A stretch of DNA of 64,000 bases, from positions 3,253,501 through 3,317,500 of the forward strand of contig NZ_CP014327.1 of the NCBI RefSeq assembly GCF_000812665.2, written 5' to 3'. Positions 1 through 8,315 of this stretch are shown piece by piece. The position numbers were made by a program, and so were the translations under genes. This DNA is from Falsihalocynthiibacter arcticus (GTDB lineage Bacteria > Pseudomonadota > Alphaproteobacteria > Rhodobacterales > Rhodobacteraceae). The notes beneath the pieces are model-generated. The model ran no database searches, had not been told where the DNA came from, and worked only from the letters and a program-made list of their open reading frames with translations. Within the stretch, counting starts at the first letter, position 1, and each line of letters begins with the position of its first letter.

Positions 1-343
1 TGAACTTTAAGCCGGTACGTTTCATACGTCCCTGCAAATTTTGTTGCCCTGAAATATTTGAATGATGGGAAAGATGGCTATTTTTTGCCATCCATCTCGA
101 ATGCTTGCGAGCTGCGTCCGTCAGCCGTGTCTCGCTTTTCAAGGAGGGCAACCCAGCACGGCAGCGGGTAAAGTTCACTTCAATGAGGATGGCTTTGTTT
201 AACAATGACTGGTTAATCTTACTCGAGGCAGGTATGGTCTTATTCGTCCCTGCCATTGCGGGTCTGCTGCATGCATTTGCAGTACCAACAGAGAAAATCA
301 GAGTTGCTACCAGGAAACCTAACCGGACGAAAATCTTACCCAT
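1..343 (-). CDS. CAP-domain (SCP-like) secreted protein, partial
   Basis: The minus strand is open from an ATG at 343 to the window edge (114 codons, no stop), so the 3' end is missing. The first 24 residues form a signal peptide: a basic start, a hydrophobic stretch, then a TANA-type cleavage site followed by Cys. From about residue 44 the pattern matches the start of a CAP domain. An LLNKAILIEVNFTRCRAGLP-type helix is followed by a conserved Leu-Thr-Asp-Ala-Ala-Arg-Lys-His-Ser helix and a His-Leu-Ser-His-His segment, which supplies the usual CAP histidine. CAP proteins are extracytoplasmic and their biochemical role in bacteria is mostly unknown. The overlapping plus-strand frame at 105-347 is treated as a shadow. 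Only the N-terminal half can be judged. Confidence 0.75.
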   Translation of the reverse strand, partial: MGKIFVRLGFLVATLIFSVGTANACSRPAMAGTNKTIPASSKINQSLLNKAILIEVNFTRCRAGLPSLKSETRLTDAARKHSRWMAKNSHLSHHSNISGQQNLQGRMKRTGLKF

Positions 344-873
344 ATGACGCTCACTTTCTTTTGTTGTCTAATAAGGCTACGCATAGATCGGGTCAGAATT
401 ACGGCGAAAAGGCGGCATAAGCAGAACTTTGCCCAGCAAGCATTTTCAGTTTCTACGAATTGTTGCGTCTTTCTCCTGTTCCCTTCAACAAATCGCTTAA
501 GGTTGACAACTGCTCGAATGTGAATTTGTTTTGCAATTGAGTTGTCGAGAATTTTAGCCACTCCCGTAACCCTAAATTGTGCTAAAACGGGAAGCGACAA
601 TTAGAAGAATGCGAACAAAGGGATTTAGAAAGGAAACCATCGGAGCTTCAAATTCGCAATTGAAATCTTCTAAATATGATTAAAGCAGAGTTAATTCGGC
701 GGCGATCCTAGAGTAGACGCGGCCGATGTGACGTGTGCCACCACAAGCCTTCATGGCAACAATGCAGGGGGGGGCAAGCTCGCGAGAAAGTCCAAAAACC
801 GAAAGCGCTGGGTGCGTTTGCGAAAGATTACTGCCGCACCAGACCTGATTGGGCCGCGTGATTGGTAACTTCC
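344..873. other. Intergenic region, 530 bp, no supported gene
   Basis: No reading frame here resembles a known family. The stretch separates the CAP gene from a sulfatase fragment and is probably decayed DNA belonging to the same rearranged area. A run of eight G lies near 767-774. Confidence 0.5.
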
Positions 874-1262
874 TCAACAAGTATGGCCAGATCGCATCCG
901 CATTGCAGTAAGGCTTGATCCTAGCCAAAAATAGATATTCTCGCGAAGGGATTCACCCTGATCGGTGAGAAGGAAGGATGTTTGGTCGATCCCGTCGTAA
1001 TACCGATCATCTGGGAGGTTGGCCGTTCCAATACCTGCCAAAGTAAGGGATGTATCAAACAAGTCCATGAGATCGAACAGACCATCCGAAACACGTCCAG
1101 GCTGAATTACACCCTTTAAATATGCGATCCCTGGCACCCGAACGCCACTTTCCCAAGTGGTGCCCTTCGCGCCGCGAAACGGGGTATAGCCACCGTCTGG
1201 CCAGCTATCCATTTGGGGGCAGTTGTCGGAGGTTACAAAGATAAACGTGTTCTCTAAGGGGC
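874..1262 (-). pseudogene. Arylsulfatase fragment (middle part only)
   Basis: About 130 residues match the central and C-terminal part of arylsulfatases: a strand ending in VTSDN, a YTPFRGAKGTTWESGVRVPG block, a Gly-Arg-Val-Ser-Asp-Gly-Leu-Phe-Asp-Leu-Met-Asp-Leu stretch and a YYDGIDQTSFLL block. These parts contribute a metal-binding Asp/Asn pair and the fold around the active site. The N-terminal Cys-X-Pro-X-Arg segment that carries formylglycine is absent. The conserved Asp-Asn-Gly is Asp-Asn-Cys here. The 3' end stops soon after the FWLGSSLTAMRM-like region. The 5' side ends at about 1260, where the sequence becomes antisense to the DapA-like gene. A non-functional remnant is near certain. 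The intact sulfatase at 31531 is a different subtype, so this is not a recent copy of it. Confidence 0.8.
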
Positions 1263-2268
1263 TGTCATTCCCGCGCATCCGCTGGCGCTTGACGAAAATC
1301 GTGAATTTGATCGCACCCGCCAACGCGCACTGACCCGTTACTACGTTGATGCTGGGTCAGGAGGGGTGGCTGTAGGGGTTCACACAACTCAATTTGCCAT
1401 TCGTGACATCGGGCTCTACGAACCTGTTTTAAAAGCTGCGGCCGAGGATGCTCGCGCATGGACCGATCGTCCAATGGTGATGATCGCAGGCGTTGCAGGG
1501 CCAACGAAGCAGACTGTCGCGGAGGCAAAAATTGCCTGTTCACACGGCTATCACGCGGTCCTTGTGTCTATGGGAGCATTGCGCGGCCAATCTCCAGAGC
1601 AATTGATCGCGCATTGCCGTGCCGTTGCCGAAGAAATGCCAATCATTGGCTTCTATATGCAGTCTGCAGTGGGCGGAATTGATTTAGATGCCAACTTCTG
1701 GCGTGAATTTTCCTGCATAGACAACGCGGTTGCGATTAAGATGGCGCCGTTCAATCGATACAAAACTTTAGACGTCATGAAGGGTGTTGTGGCAGCCAAC
1801 GCAGAAGATCGTATCACGTTGTACACTGGCAATGACGACCACATCGTGGCCGACTTGATTACCCCCTTTGATATTCCGCGCGATAATAAAATTGTGCGAT
1901 TGCGCATTCGCGGTGGCCTTTTAGGCCACTGGTCGGTCTGGACGCGCAAGGCGGTTGAACTGCTAGATCGGGTTCATACTGTCGTCGAAAGCGGCGCAGA
2001 CTTGCCTCTTGATCTTGCCGCGCTCGATGCTCGCGTCACCGATTGTAATGCGGCATTTTTTGATGTCGCCAACAATTTTCACGGGTGTATCGCTGGGTGT
2101 CATGAAGTGTTGCGTCGTCAGAATTTGCTTGAAACGATCAATTGTCTTGATCCCGACGAAGGGCTTTCTTCGGGACAAGCAGAAGAAATCGACCGGGTCT
2201 ACGCGGCCCATCCTGATCTCGCCGATGATGACTTCATCGCTGACAACCTCGAAAGGTGGCTTGCATGA
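1258..2268 (+). pseudogene. Dihydrodipicolinate synthase family protein, N-terminally truncated
   Basis: The frame is open from 1258 to the stop at 2266-2268. Reading begins with VIPAHPLALDENREFDR, the first strand of DapA-family aldolases, but there is no ATG or GTG before it. The first usual start codon is GTG 1366, which would delete the first strand and helix of the TIM barrel. The expected opening residues are missing because the sequence joins the sulfatase fragment at about 1258-1262. Downstream the barrel looks complete, with a Lys in the AVAIKMAPF strand at the position of the Schiff-base lysine. Proteins of this class are aldolases or lyases acting on keto acids, and the substrate cannot be read from sequence. 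The gene overlaps the ABC ATPase by 4 bp (ATGA). It may still be expressed from a rare start (ATT 1267, CTG 1282). Confidence 0.7.
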
Positions 2269-3059
2269 CCGTCATTACTCAACCCGCTCCTCTGAGCGAA
2301 GAACCGTTCATTCAAATGCAAAATGTGCGCAAGGTTTACCGGACTGGCACGAAGGAGCATGTGGCGCTGTCCGATGTGACCCTTGATATTAATGATGGAA
2401 AACTGCTCTCTGTGGTCGGGCCGTCAGGCTGCGGCAAGACGACAATGCTTAAAATTCTCGCGGGATTGCACGAGGCTGATGGCGGCACGGTAAAGATTGG
2501 TTCAAGTGTGGCCAATTTTGAAGAGGGGCGTGATGTCGGTATGGTGTTTCAGCAACCCATGCTTCTCAAGTGGCGCACCATTACCGAAAATGTATTGCTG
2601 TCAGCTCAAATCCTTGGTCTGCCAATGAAGGCAGCGCGGGAACGCGCACAAGATTTGTTGCAAATGGTTGGGTTGGGCCATGCGGGTAAAAAATATCCGT
2701 TCGAACTTTCGGGCGGCATGCAGCAACGCGCCGCAATTGCACGTGCGCTGATCCATGATCCGAAACTGGTTCTAATGGATGAACCCTTTGGGGCGCTTGA
2801 TGCGATGACGCGTGAAAAGATGAACCTCGAAATGCTGCGGATTTGGCAAGAAAGTCAGAAAACCATCGTCTTCATTACGCATGGTATTCAAGAAGCGATT
2901 TTCCTTGGATCTCATTGCGCAGTGCTTTCGGCTGGTCCCGCACGTATGGCGGATCATTTCAAGATCGACCTTCCTCATCCCCGAACACTCGATATCAAAA
3001 CTACTGATGCGTTCGGCGAATATGTTAAGCGGGTCTACCGCCAGCTTGGAATGGATTAA
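2265..3059 (+). CDS. NitT/TauT-type ABC transporter ATP-binding protein
   Basis: This 264-residue nucleotide-binding subunit would power import of a small anion or sulfonate-like solute. The ATG at 2265 overlaps the preceding stop (ATGA); an in-frame GTG at 2256 is less likely. Visible motifs are Walker A GPSGCGKTT, a Q-loop in VFQQPMLLKW, the signature LSGGMQQR, Walker B LVLMDEPFGALD and the switch His in FITHG. The family resembles SsuB, TauB and NrtD ATPases, which end with a helix like the YVKRVYRQLG seen here. No permease or binding protein follows. The expected partner genes are replaced by repeat-like non-coding DNA and a defence-like block, so the transporter is probably orphaned. Confidence 0.85.
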   Translation: MTVITQPAPLSEEPFIQMQNVRKVYRTGTKEHVALSDVTLDINDGKLLSVVGPSGCGKTTMLKILAGLHEADGGTVKIGSSVANFEEGRDVGMVFQQPMLLKWRTITENVLLSAQILGLPMKAARERAQDLLQMVGLGHAGKKYPFELSGGMQQRAAIARALIHDPKLVLMDEPFGALDAMTREKMNLEMLRIWQESQKTIVFITHGIQEAIFLGSHCAVLSAGPARMADHFKIDLPHPRTLDIKTTDAFGEYVKRVYRQLGMD

Positions 3060-3415
3060 AGGGTTGGAGGCCTGACACACAACAACATCCAAAATTTGAT
3101 ATGGTCACACGCCAATCATGGAACCACTCGTCAATCTAGGGAACTTCAGTTGCTATCCAAGGTCTGCTTAGTGGCTCGGCCTGAGTGTTGCGCCACGTGC
3201 CGCGAATGTCCAGTTGAGATCGCCGCCCTTAGTGTCGATCGACGTGAACGGCCCATAGCCGCCATTGGCCACCACTTCAAAATGCTGCAATGCGGTCCGT
3301 TATTGCGGCCATTCATACAGAGCGCAGCATTTTGTCGGCTCAAACGTCGGTGTGCGGACGTTCCGGACAGTCGCTGCGCTCCGATTAATGTCCAGTTTAT
3401 TTCAAATCACCCAAA
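3060..3415. other. Non-coding repeat-like stretch
   Basis: About 355 bp without a credible gene. The open frames on both strands (3096-3458 plus, 3146-3343 minus) have unlikely compositions rich in Cys, Arg and His and match no family. Part of the stretch, including the 15-mer at 3197-3211, recurs at 7866 and looks like a dispersed intergenic repeat. It sits where the permease gene of the ABC operon would be expected. Confidence 0.45.
3197..3211 (+). repeat. 15-bp direct repeat, copy 1
   Basis: GTGCCGCGAATGTCC occurs here and again, identically and in the same orientation, at 7866-7880. The two copies bracket the defence-like block. They could be boundaries of an inserted segment or two members of a dispersed intergenic repeat. 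Confidence 0.55.
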
Positions 3416-4708
3416 TCAACGCTCCAGACAAATTCGAAATGAAAACCCTGACTGCTGATCCACTTGGATCGGTCCGAACGTCCAGAAATCACGCAGCACT
3501 TCTGCATGCGGGTGGCCGTAGCTACAGGCCGGATCAGAGCTGAATACGCTTATCTTCGGCGCAACAAGTGCAGCAAGGCCATCGTGCCAATTTGCCTGCG
3601 CACCATGATGCGCAACCTGAAATACGCTAACCCGTCTTGCGCGGCGCGCATCGAGGTACCCCTCTAAGCTGCCCCACTTTGCAGAGCTTTCCAAGTTCCC
3701 ATCGCCGGTTAACAGGATCGCTCCTCTCGTTTCATGTTCTTTCCAACAGCCGCAAACGCCGATAAGTCGGTGATACAAGCATTCGCAATCGCAGATTCTC
3801 TGCCCTGTCCAGGGGCCAACCGCACCGCCATAAAGCATTAGACTGACATTGTTCATGGCCGCCCCACGACCGAAGGCAGTCTCATAGAGTGTCCGCAGGT
3901 TATCAAGAGCGCTTTGCCGTTCGTCTTCGTTGCCGTTCAGCAGCGCTCCTCGATAAGACTCCACTTTTGACGCAAACCCGAATGGATCATCAGGTTCTGT
4001 AGCGGGATCATTGTAGGGCAGAAATTCCCAAACCCCATGGATGACAATGGCCTTACCAGAACGAAGCATCCGAATGCGATGGTCCAAGTGACCGTATGCC
4101 CATTCCAAATCGCCATATGAAACTGATTCGCCAGGCACAGACGGCTTGTCGGGGTCATCTAAGTCTTCCGACGGTTCGGGGGCTGCGGTCGGTTCGGTCG
4201 GGAATGGCGGCCCATCATCGTTAGAGGGCATAACAAACAGGACGTGCTCAAAACCGTCACCCGCTTCTTGGATGAAGTATTGCACGGGATCGACATAGAA
4301 GGACAACTCGGGATCTTCCGCCCTCAGCCCTTGTTCAAAACCGATCAACAGCCGGTGCCACAGAGGTGCCCACGGAAGCATAACCGTTTTCGCACCGATC
4401 TCCCCTAAAAGCTCAACGACGCCGCTGATATGGTCATTGTGGAAATGCGACAGGGTCAGCAGGTCTATCCTCGCCCCTCCGGAGTCCCGTTTCAGATCGG
4501 CGATCGCATTGGTGACCAGTCGTTTTCCGGAACTGGACCCACAGTCATAGACCCATCGGTACGGTCCAACGGGAGCCGGTCTAGTCTGACCTGCGTACTT
4601 GATATTACGAGGCCTTTTGGGCAGAGGTGGCCAGGACTCTACCGAACCGGTAGCGAACAGCCCCTGACCGACTGGGAAGAACCGATGGACCGCGCGAATT
4701 TTGGTCAT
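3416..4708 (-). CDS. ComEC-like metallo-beta-lactamase-fold hydrolase in a defence-like operon
   Basis: A 430-residue protein starting at ATG 4708, which overlaps the stop of the HsdS fragment by ATGA. A longer frame up to 4939 only reads through that fragment out of phase. Metal ligands are visible: HFHNDH at residues 88-93, preceded by YDCG at about 54-57, then LLTGDG and VAHHGAQANW near the C-terminus. The spacing is that of ComEC-type or late-competence hydrolases. An acidic Pro/Glu-rich insertion lies at roughly residues 175-205. No membrane segment is seen. Such enzymes cleave phosphoester or nucleic-acid substrates. The position downstream of a zinc-hook ATPase and a restriction specificity tail suggests a defence role, but the substrate is unknown. 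Confidence 0.7.
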   Translation of the reverse strand: MTKIRAVHRFFPVGQGLFATGSVESWPPLPKRPRNIKYAGQTRPAPVGPYRWVYDCGSSSGKRLVTNAIADLKRDSGGARIDLLTLSHFHNDHISGVVELLGEIGAKTVMLPWAPLWHRLLIGFEQGLRAEDPELSFYVDPVQYFIQEAGDGFEHVLFVMPSNDDGPPFPTEPTAAPEPSEDLDDPDKPSVPGESVSYGDLEWAYGHLDHRIRMLRSGKAIVIHGVWEFLPYNDPATEPDDPFGFASKVESYRGALLNGNEDERQSALDNLRTLYETAFGRGAAMNNVSLMLYGGAVGPWTGQRICDCECLYHRLIGVCGCWKEHETRGAILLTGDGNLESSAKWGSLEGYLDARRARRVSVFQVAHHGAQANWHDGLAALVAPKISVFSSDPACSYGHPHAEVLRDFWTFGPIQVDQQSGFSFRICLER

Positions 4709-4998
4709 GCGTTGATGGTTTCTAAAGCAGGTTCCAGCGCCTCGTGCAGAAGGGCGTTCAGGAGTTTGCTGCGGGTGGTGGTGAGGCTGGCTTCCAACTG
4801 ATCGCAGAAGGCCATCAGCGAATCGACCTTTGCCACAATGCGGTGTTGTTCGGCGAGAGGCTCGAGGGGGACATACTGCTTGGTCGGCTGTTTCATAATT
4901 TGACTGCCCTTCAAGTGGGTTGGTACTAGTTCGTTCCATTGATAAGACGTATTGATATCAGTGGCAAAGTCGACGGTATTTGGACAGAGCCATGACAT
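4705..4998 (-). pseudogene. Type I restriction specificity subunit HsdS, C-terminal fragment
   Basis: The last 50 residues are the conserved end of HsdS proteins: YVPLEPLAEQHRIVAKVDSL, then a coiled-coil stretch with CDQLEASL and LLNALLHEALEPALE. This helix normally spaces the two target-recognition domains and docks on HsdM. A full HsdS has over 400 residues, and here only 97 remain, with no target-recognition domain. No HsdM or HsdR gene is present. The frame has its own ATG at 4998, 13 bp after the ATPase stop, and its stop overlaps the start of the MBL-fold gene. It may therefore still be translated and couple the two genes, but it cannot direct methylation alone. Confidence 0.7.
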
Positions 4999-5011
4999 AG
5001 TTAGAATGGCT

Positions 5012-7647
5012 TCAAGAAACCCCGTTCATCTTAATGCGCAAACCTTCAGACCAGTTCTTTAACGATTGAATGTCTGCCATGATTTCGGATGGGTCCGGAG
5101 GTTCGGGATCATGACCACGGGAAGGATCATGTGCATCAACGAAGTCACAGCACTTTTTGAACCCATTTTGGAAAGTTTGCACATCGGCCTCTTCCAAAGC
5201 TGTGACACGCTTCAGATTCTTGGTGTCAATGTAATCGCGGTGACGCACTACAACATTGGCAAATACGATGTCCTCTAGCGCCCGTTCCCAAGTCGCCCGC
5301 AATCGACTGTAGAGCGAAGACACTTCCGTTTTATAACCTTCGTCGTCATTCGCTTCGAACAAGCGCTTTGCAGCGCGGGCTTCTTTTTCAATTTTATCGA
5401 TCCGGTCTCGAATACTAGACGCCGTCCACGGCAAATCCTTATTGACGATGCCGACGACATCCTGTCCGCGCGTGAGATGCGCCAGCGCAGTCGGCGTATT
5501 TCGTTCCGAAGCCAGCTGTGCCAGATCGTTTACGAAGATCATGTCATGCGTGAACACGATAACCTGCCGCACACCGGCTTCCTTTGCCAGGCGCTTGGCG
5601 ACTTTTGAGCGCCAGCGATGATCGAGTGAGAAAACCGGATCATCGAACACGAGCGCCGATGTATGCGATGCGTTGGCCAGTTCGGTTAGGTATGAGGCCA
5701 GCGCTACGCACGTCTGCTCGCCCTCGCTGAGCACATTATGGACCTTGGCCTTGGGGTTGGCATAGAGCTTCACCTCGTATTGCGGTGAACCGAACTTGCC
5801 CCCCGAGCGCACGACCTCGACTCGCACGCGATTACCAGCCAGCGCGACGATCTCTTGTTGAAACCGGTCGCGCATGCGCGGTGTAATCAGATTGTCGGCT
5901 ATCTCATTTCCTAGCCGCGTAATCGCCGTTGTGGCGGTGTCGCGCAAGCAGTCTTCAATGCGCTTTAGCTCTATAAGCCGCGCGATTTCCGTTCTCGCGA
6001 TATCAAGCAGCTCGCAACTTTGTTTGAGGTCCTGCAAGTCTGCCTGTTCATTAAGAACAGATTCTCGTGCTTCTCCGCCGGACGCGTCATCGAGAGAAGT
6101 AGCATAGGCGCGCGTCAACGTGGCTTCGTTGCTAACGGTCTCTGTCACAGTGTCAGGCAGAGCCAACGGATTCGGGACGTCTTCACCGGAGAGCTGCAAA
6201 AGGGTCTGGGCCTGGACGCGCCGTGCGAGCGCGATAAATCTTAGCACTTGCTTGGCGAGAGCGAAATTACTGTTCTTCAAGCTACGATAGACCGCAGAGA
6301 CTTTGTTAACGTGGACGGGGACAGCGCGAAACTTCTGTTCCGCCTCCTGAAAGACGCGCTCGGCGTCAGCAGCTTTGGATTCCGTGTCGTTCTTGATGAA
6401 GGCCTCGAAGCCAAGCATCCGCGCGGCGGTGGGCTCGTCTATCCCCTGATGGCACAGAACACAGATATCCCCAGACGATGGCGGAAACGCGGCACCTTCT
6501 TCCCGGGCGATCTGCGAATATGCCCTAGCGGACTCCCATAAGGTCTGCCAGACGCTTTCACCAACGCCTGCAAGCCCCAATCCGGAAAAGGCATCATGCG
6601 CTGCTGTGGTTGCGGCCGCGCGCATGTCGTCAGCATTCTTCTTCGTAGCATGTAGTGCCTGCATGGCCTCGTCATTTAGCGCCAGCTCGATTCGCTTCAA
6701 GTAGGATTCCAGGTGATCGAGCCGGGCCGCGTAATCGCGCTGCGCTTTTGACGCGACGGCGGGTCTTGGGCGAGGTCCGCTTGCAACTTGGCCAAGCGCA
6801 CTTCGTCCGCATCCGAAAAGGGCGTCTTGGGCGCTATTGCCGAGATATCGGTATCATGCCGAAGCGCAGATAGTGCTTTGCCGAGCGCCGACCGGCTCGA
6901 CCAGATCGGATTAACAAAGACGGAGTTACGCTTTTGCCCCAATGTTTCTTTCTCGGTCGTCAGGCGCGCTTTGATTTCCTGGCTCACACCGGCTAGGTCA
7001 TCCGGAATATCGAGGCCGAAGGGCCGAAACCAAACCTCATTCTTCTTCTGAACGTGTACCGAAGCCGCCTCACGGTCAAAGACCGTGATGGCCGAAAGCC
7101 TCTCGGCAGTCTCGAAGTCATCTTCCCACGCGACGGTTTCCGCTGCGCCATCGGTGCCGGTGATTTTCAGAGTGGCCTTCGCTGTTCCCGTTGGGGAAGA
7201 GCTGTAAACATCGGGCATGATCTCGCCGGCATGCCGTGAGCGGCAAGCCTTCTTGAGAACCCGCGTATAGCCGGATTTTCCAGTGCCGTTCTGCCCGTAT
7301 ACAATGGTCAGGCCAGACTCCTCAAAATTCAGCGTCTGGCCGGTTGCGAGCTGGTTTACACCAGAAACATTTGCGATGCTGGACAAGGAAATCGAGTCGC
7401 CCGCACCAGGATCAACCGGCAGGTGGTCCTTCGAAATTGGTTTCGCCACCAGCGCCACCGTCGGATCGCCATGCTCTTTTTTGCAGAGCGCCAATAACTC
7501 CTCGAACGCCTCTTCATCCGGATAACCGTTCAGGACAATGCGGCGCAGCGCATCGCGTTGCCATAGCGGACGGCTCTCTGACCAGGCCAAGATACGTTTA
7601 GGGACAGTATCGTCGCTTTTTTCTATACTCGCGCTGTCCGACATCAC
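5012..7647 (-). pseudogene. RloC-like zinc-hook AAA ATPase (AAA_13 type), frameshifted
   Basis: Two overlapping frames (start GTG 7647 or ATG 7644 to 6697; 6700 to 5012) together encode one protein of about 878 residues. The first carries Walker A YGQNGTGKSGYTRVLKK at about residue 117. The second carries a CVLC zinc-hook-like pair, a long coiled coil, the signature VLSEGEQTCVAL and Walker B ALVFDDPVFSLDH. This order matches AAA_13 ATPases such as RloC, an anticodon nuclease often linked to type I restriction loci. The C-terminal SLYSRLRATWERALED helix resembles RloC/PrrC relatives, and an R-x3-E pair is visible. Nuclease identity remains inference. The break is near 6759-6763, where one added base in the GGCGGG run restores the frame. 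The gene precedes the HsdS fragment by 13 bp. Confidence 0.7.
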
Positions 7648-7730
7648 CGTATTAATCTCTCTCGCAAAATATGGTTTTCAAAATCAAAAGTCTACGAGTG
7701 CCAGGTCAATAATGGAAGCTTATTCCTCTG

Positions 7731-7772
7731 TTATCTGTTATCTGTTATCTGTTATCTGTTATCTGTTATCTG
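7731..7772. repeat. Six-copy heptamer tandem repeat
   Basis: Six perfect copies of TTATCTG (CAGATAA on the coding strand of the ATPase) followed by a partial TTG. The array lies 84 bp upstream of the ATPase start codon. Arrays of this kind change copy number by slippage and, when placed in a promoter, can switch expression. Confidence 0.95.
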
Positions 7773-7865
7773 TTGAAATTGCTAAAGGCGCATAAAGCCC
7801 TCGTGTGCGGATACATGCGCGAAGCCAATGTCAGCTTACGCTGGTGGCAACTCGATAGCTTGCGA

Positions 7866-7880
7866 GTGCCGCGAATGTCC
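7866..7880 (+). repeat. 15-bp direct repeat, copy 2
   Basis: Identical to 3197-3211 (GTGCCGCGAATGTCC). It lies between the heptamer array and the integrative element. Confidence 0.55.
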
Positions 7881-8148
7881 GCAATCCTCTCTATAATCAA
7901 AATGTGCATGGTGCAGAAAATCCACGAAACCACTCAGCCGACAATGTCGTGAACTGCCCTTACTCGTGGCAAGCTACAGTGATACTTTACAGGCAGGCCC
8001 AAATGTAGGCCAAATTGTAGGCCAAAATGGCTGTTTTCTTTGATTTAAATCGCGTAAGAATATGTTTGTGTGAATTTTAAATAGGCTTATTTGATTGAAA
8101 TCAGTGACTTGTAAGGCGTATTTTTGATCCAGCTGTTCTTGGGTTCGA

Positions 8149-8163
8149 CGGACTGTCTGTCCG
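8149..8163 (+). repeat. Left attachment-site repeat
   Basis: CGGACTGTCTGTCCG, itself an imperfect palindrome (CGGAC/GTCCG around TGTCT). It is preceded by GGGTTCGA and followed by CCACTACC, reminiscent of a tRNA 3' end, but no tRNA body can be built upstream. Confidence 0.7.
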
Positions 8164-8315
8164 CCACTACCACCTTTTCCCACATTATATTCATCTGTAT
8201 TGAGCCGCTTTAACCCCATATTTACATGGCGATTATTGCTATTTGAGGTTTGATTGGATTTCAACGGATTTTGCCTGTATACTTTCACTGTGTGGTATAT
8301 TTGGTGGTATTTGTT

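Larger units (their letters stand above)
7648..8148. other. Intergenic region upstream of the ATPase
   Basis: This 500-bp stretch holds the probable promoter of the minus-strand ATPase, the heptamer tandem repeat at 7731-7772, a copy of the dispersed 15-mer at 7866-7880 and an AT-rich segment beside the attachment site. No gene is supported. Confidence 0.5.

Noticed and set aside
105-347. 80-residue plus-strand frame
   Set aside because: It is antisense to the CAP-domain gene, which has a signal peptide and a recognisable domain.
319-600. 93-residue minus-strand frame
   Set aside because: Overlaps the CAP start out of frame; composition is random, no family resemblance.
7731-7772. CRISPR array
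   Set aside because: Unit is only 7 bp with no spacers; it is a simple tandem repeat. No cas genes are present in the window.
8131-8180. tRNA 3' end at the left attachment repeat
   Set aside because: GGTTCGA and a CCGCCA-like end are present, but no T-stem, anticodon arm or 5' acceptor strand can be formed upstream.
7974-8288. 104-residue minus-strand frame across the left attachment repeat
   Set aside because: It spans the att repeat and overlaps the integrase leader; no domain and no ribosome-binding site.
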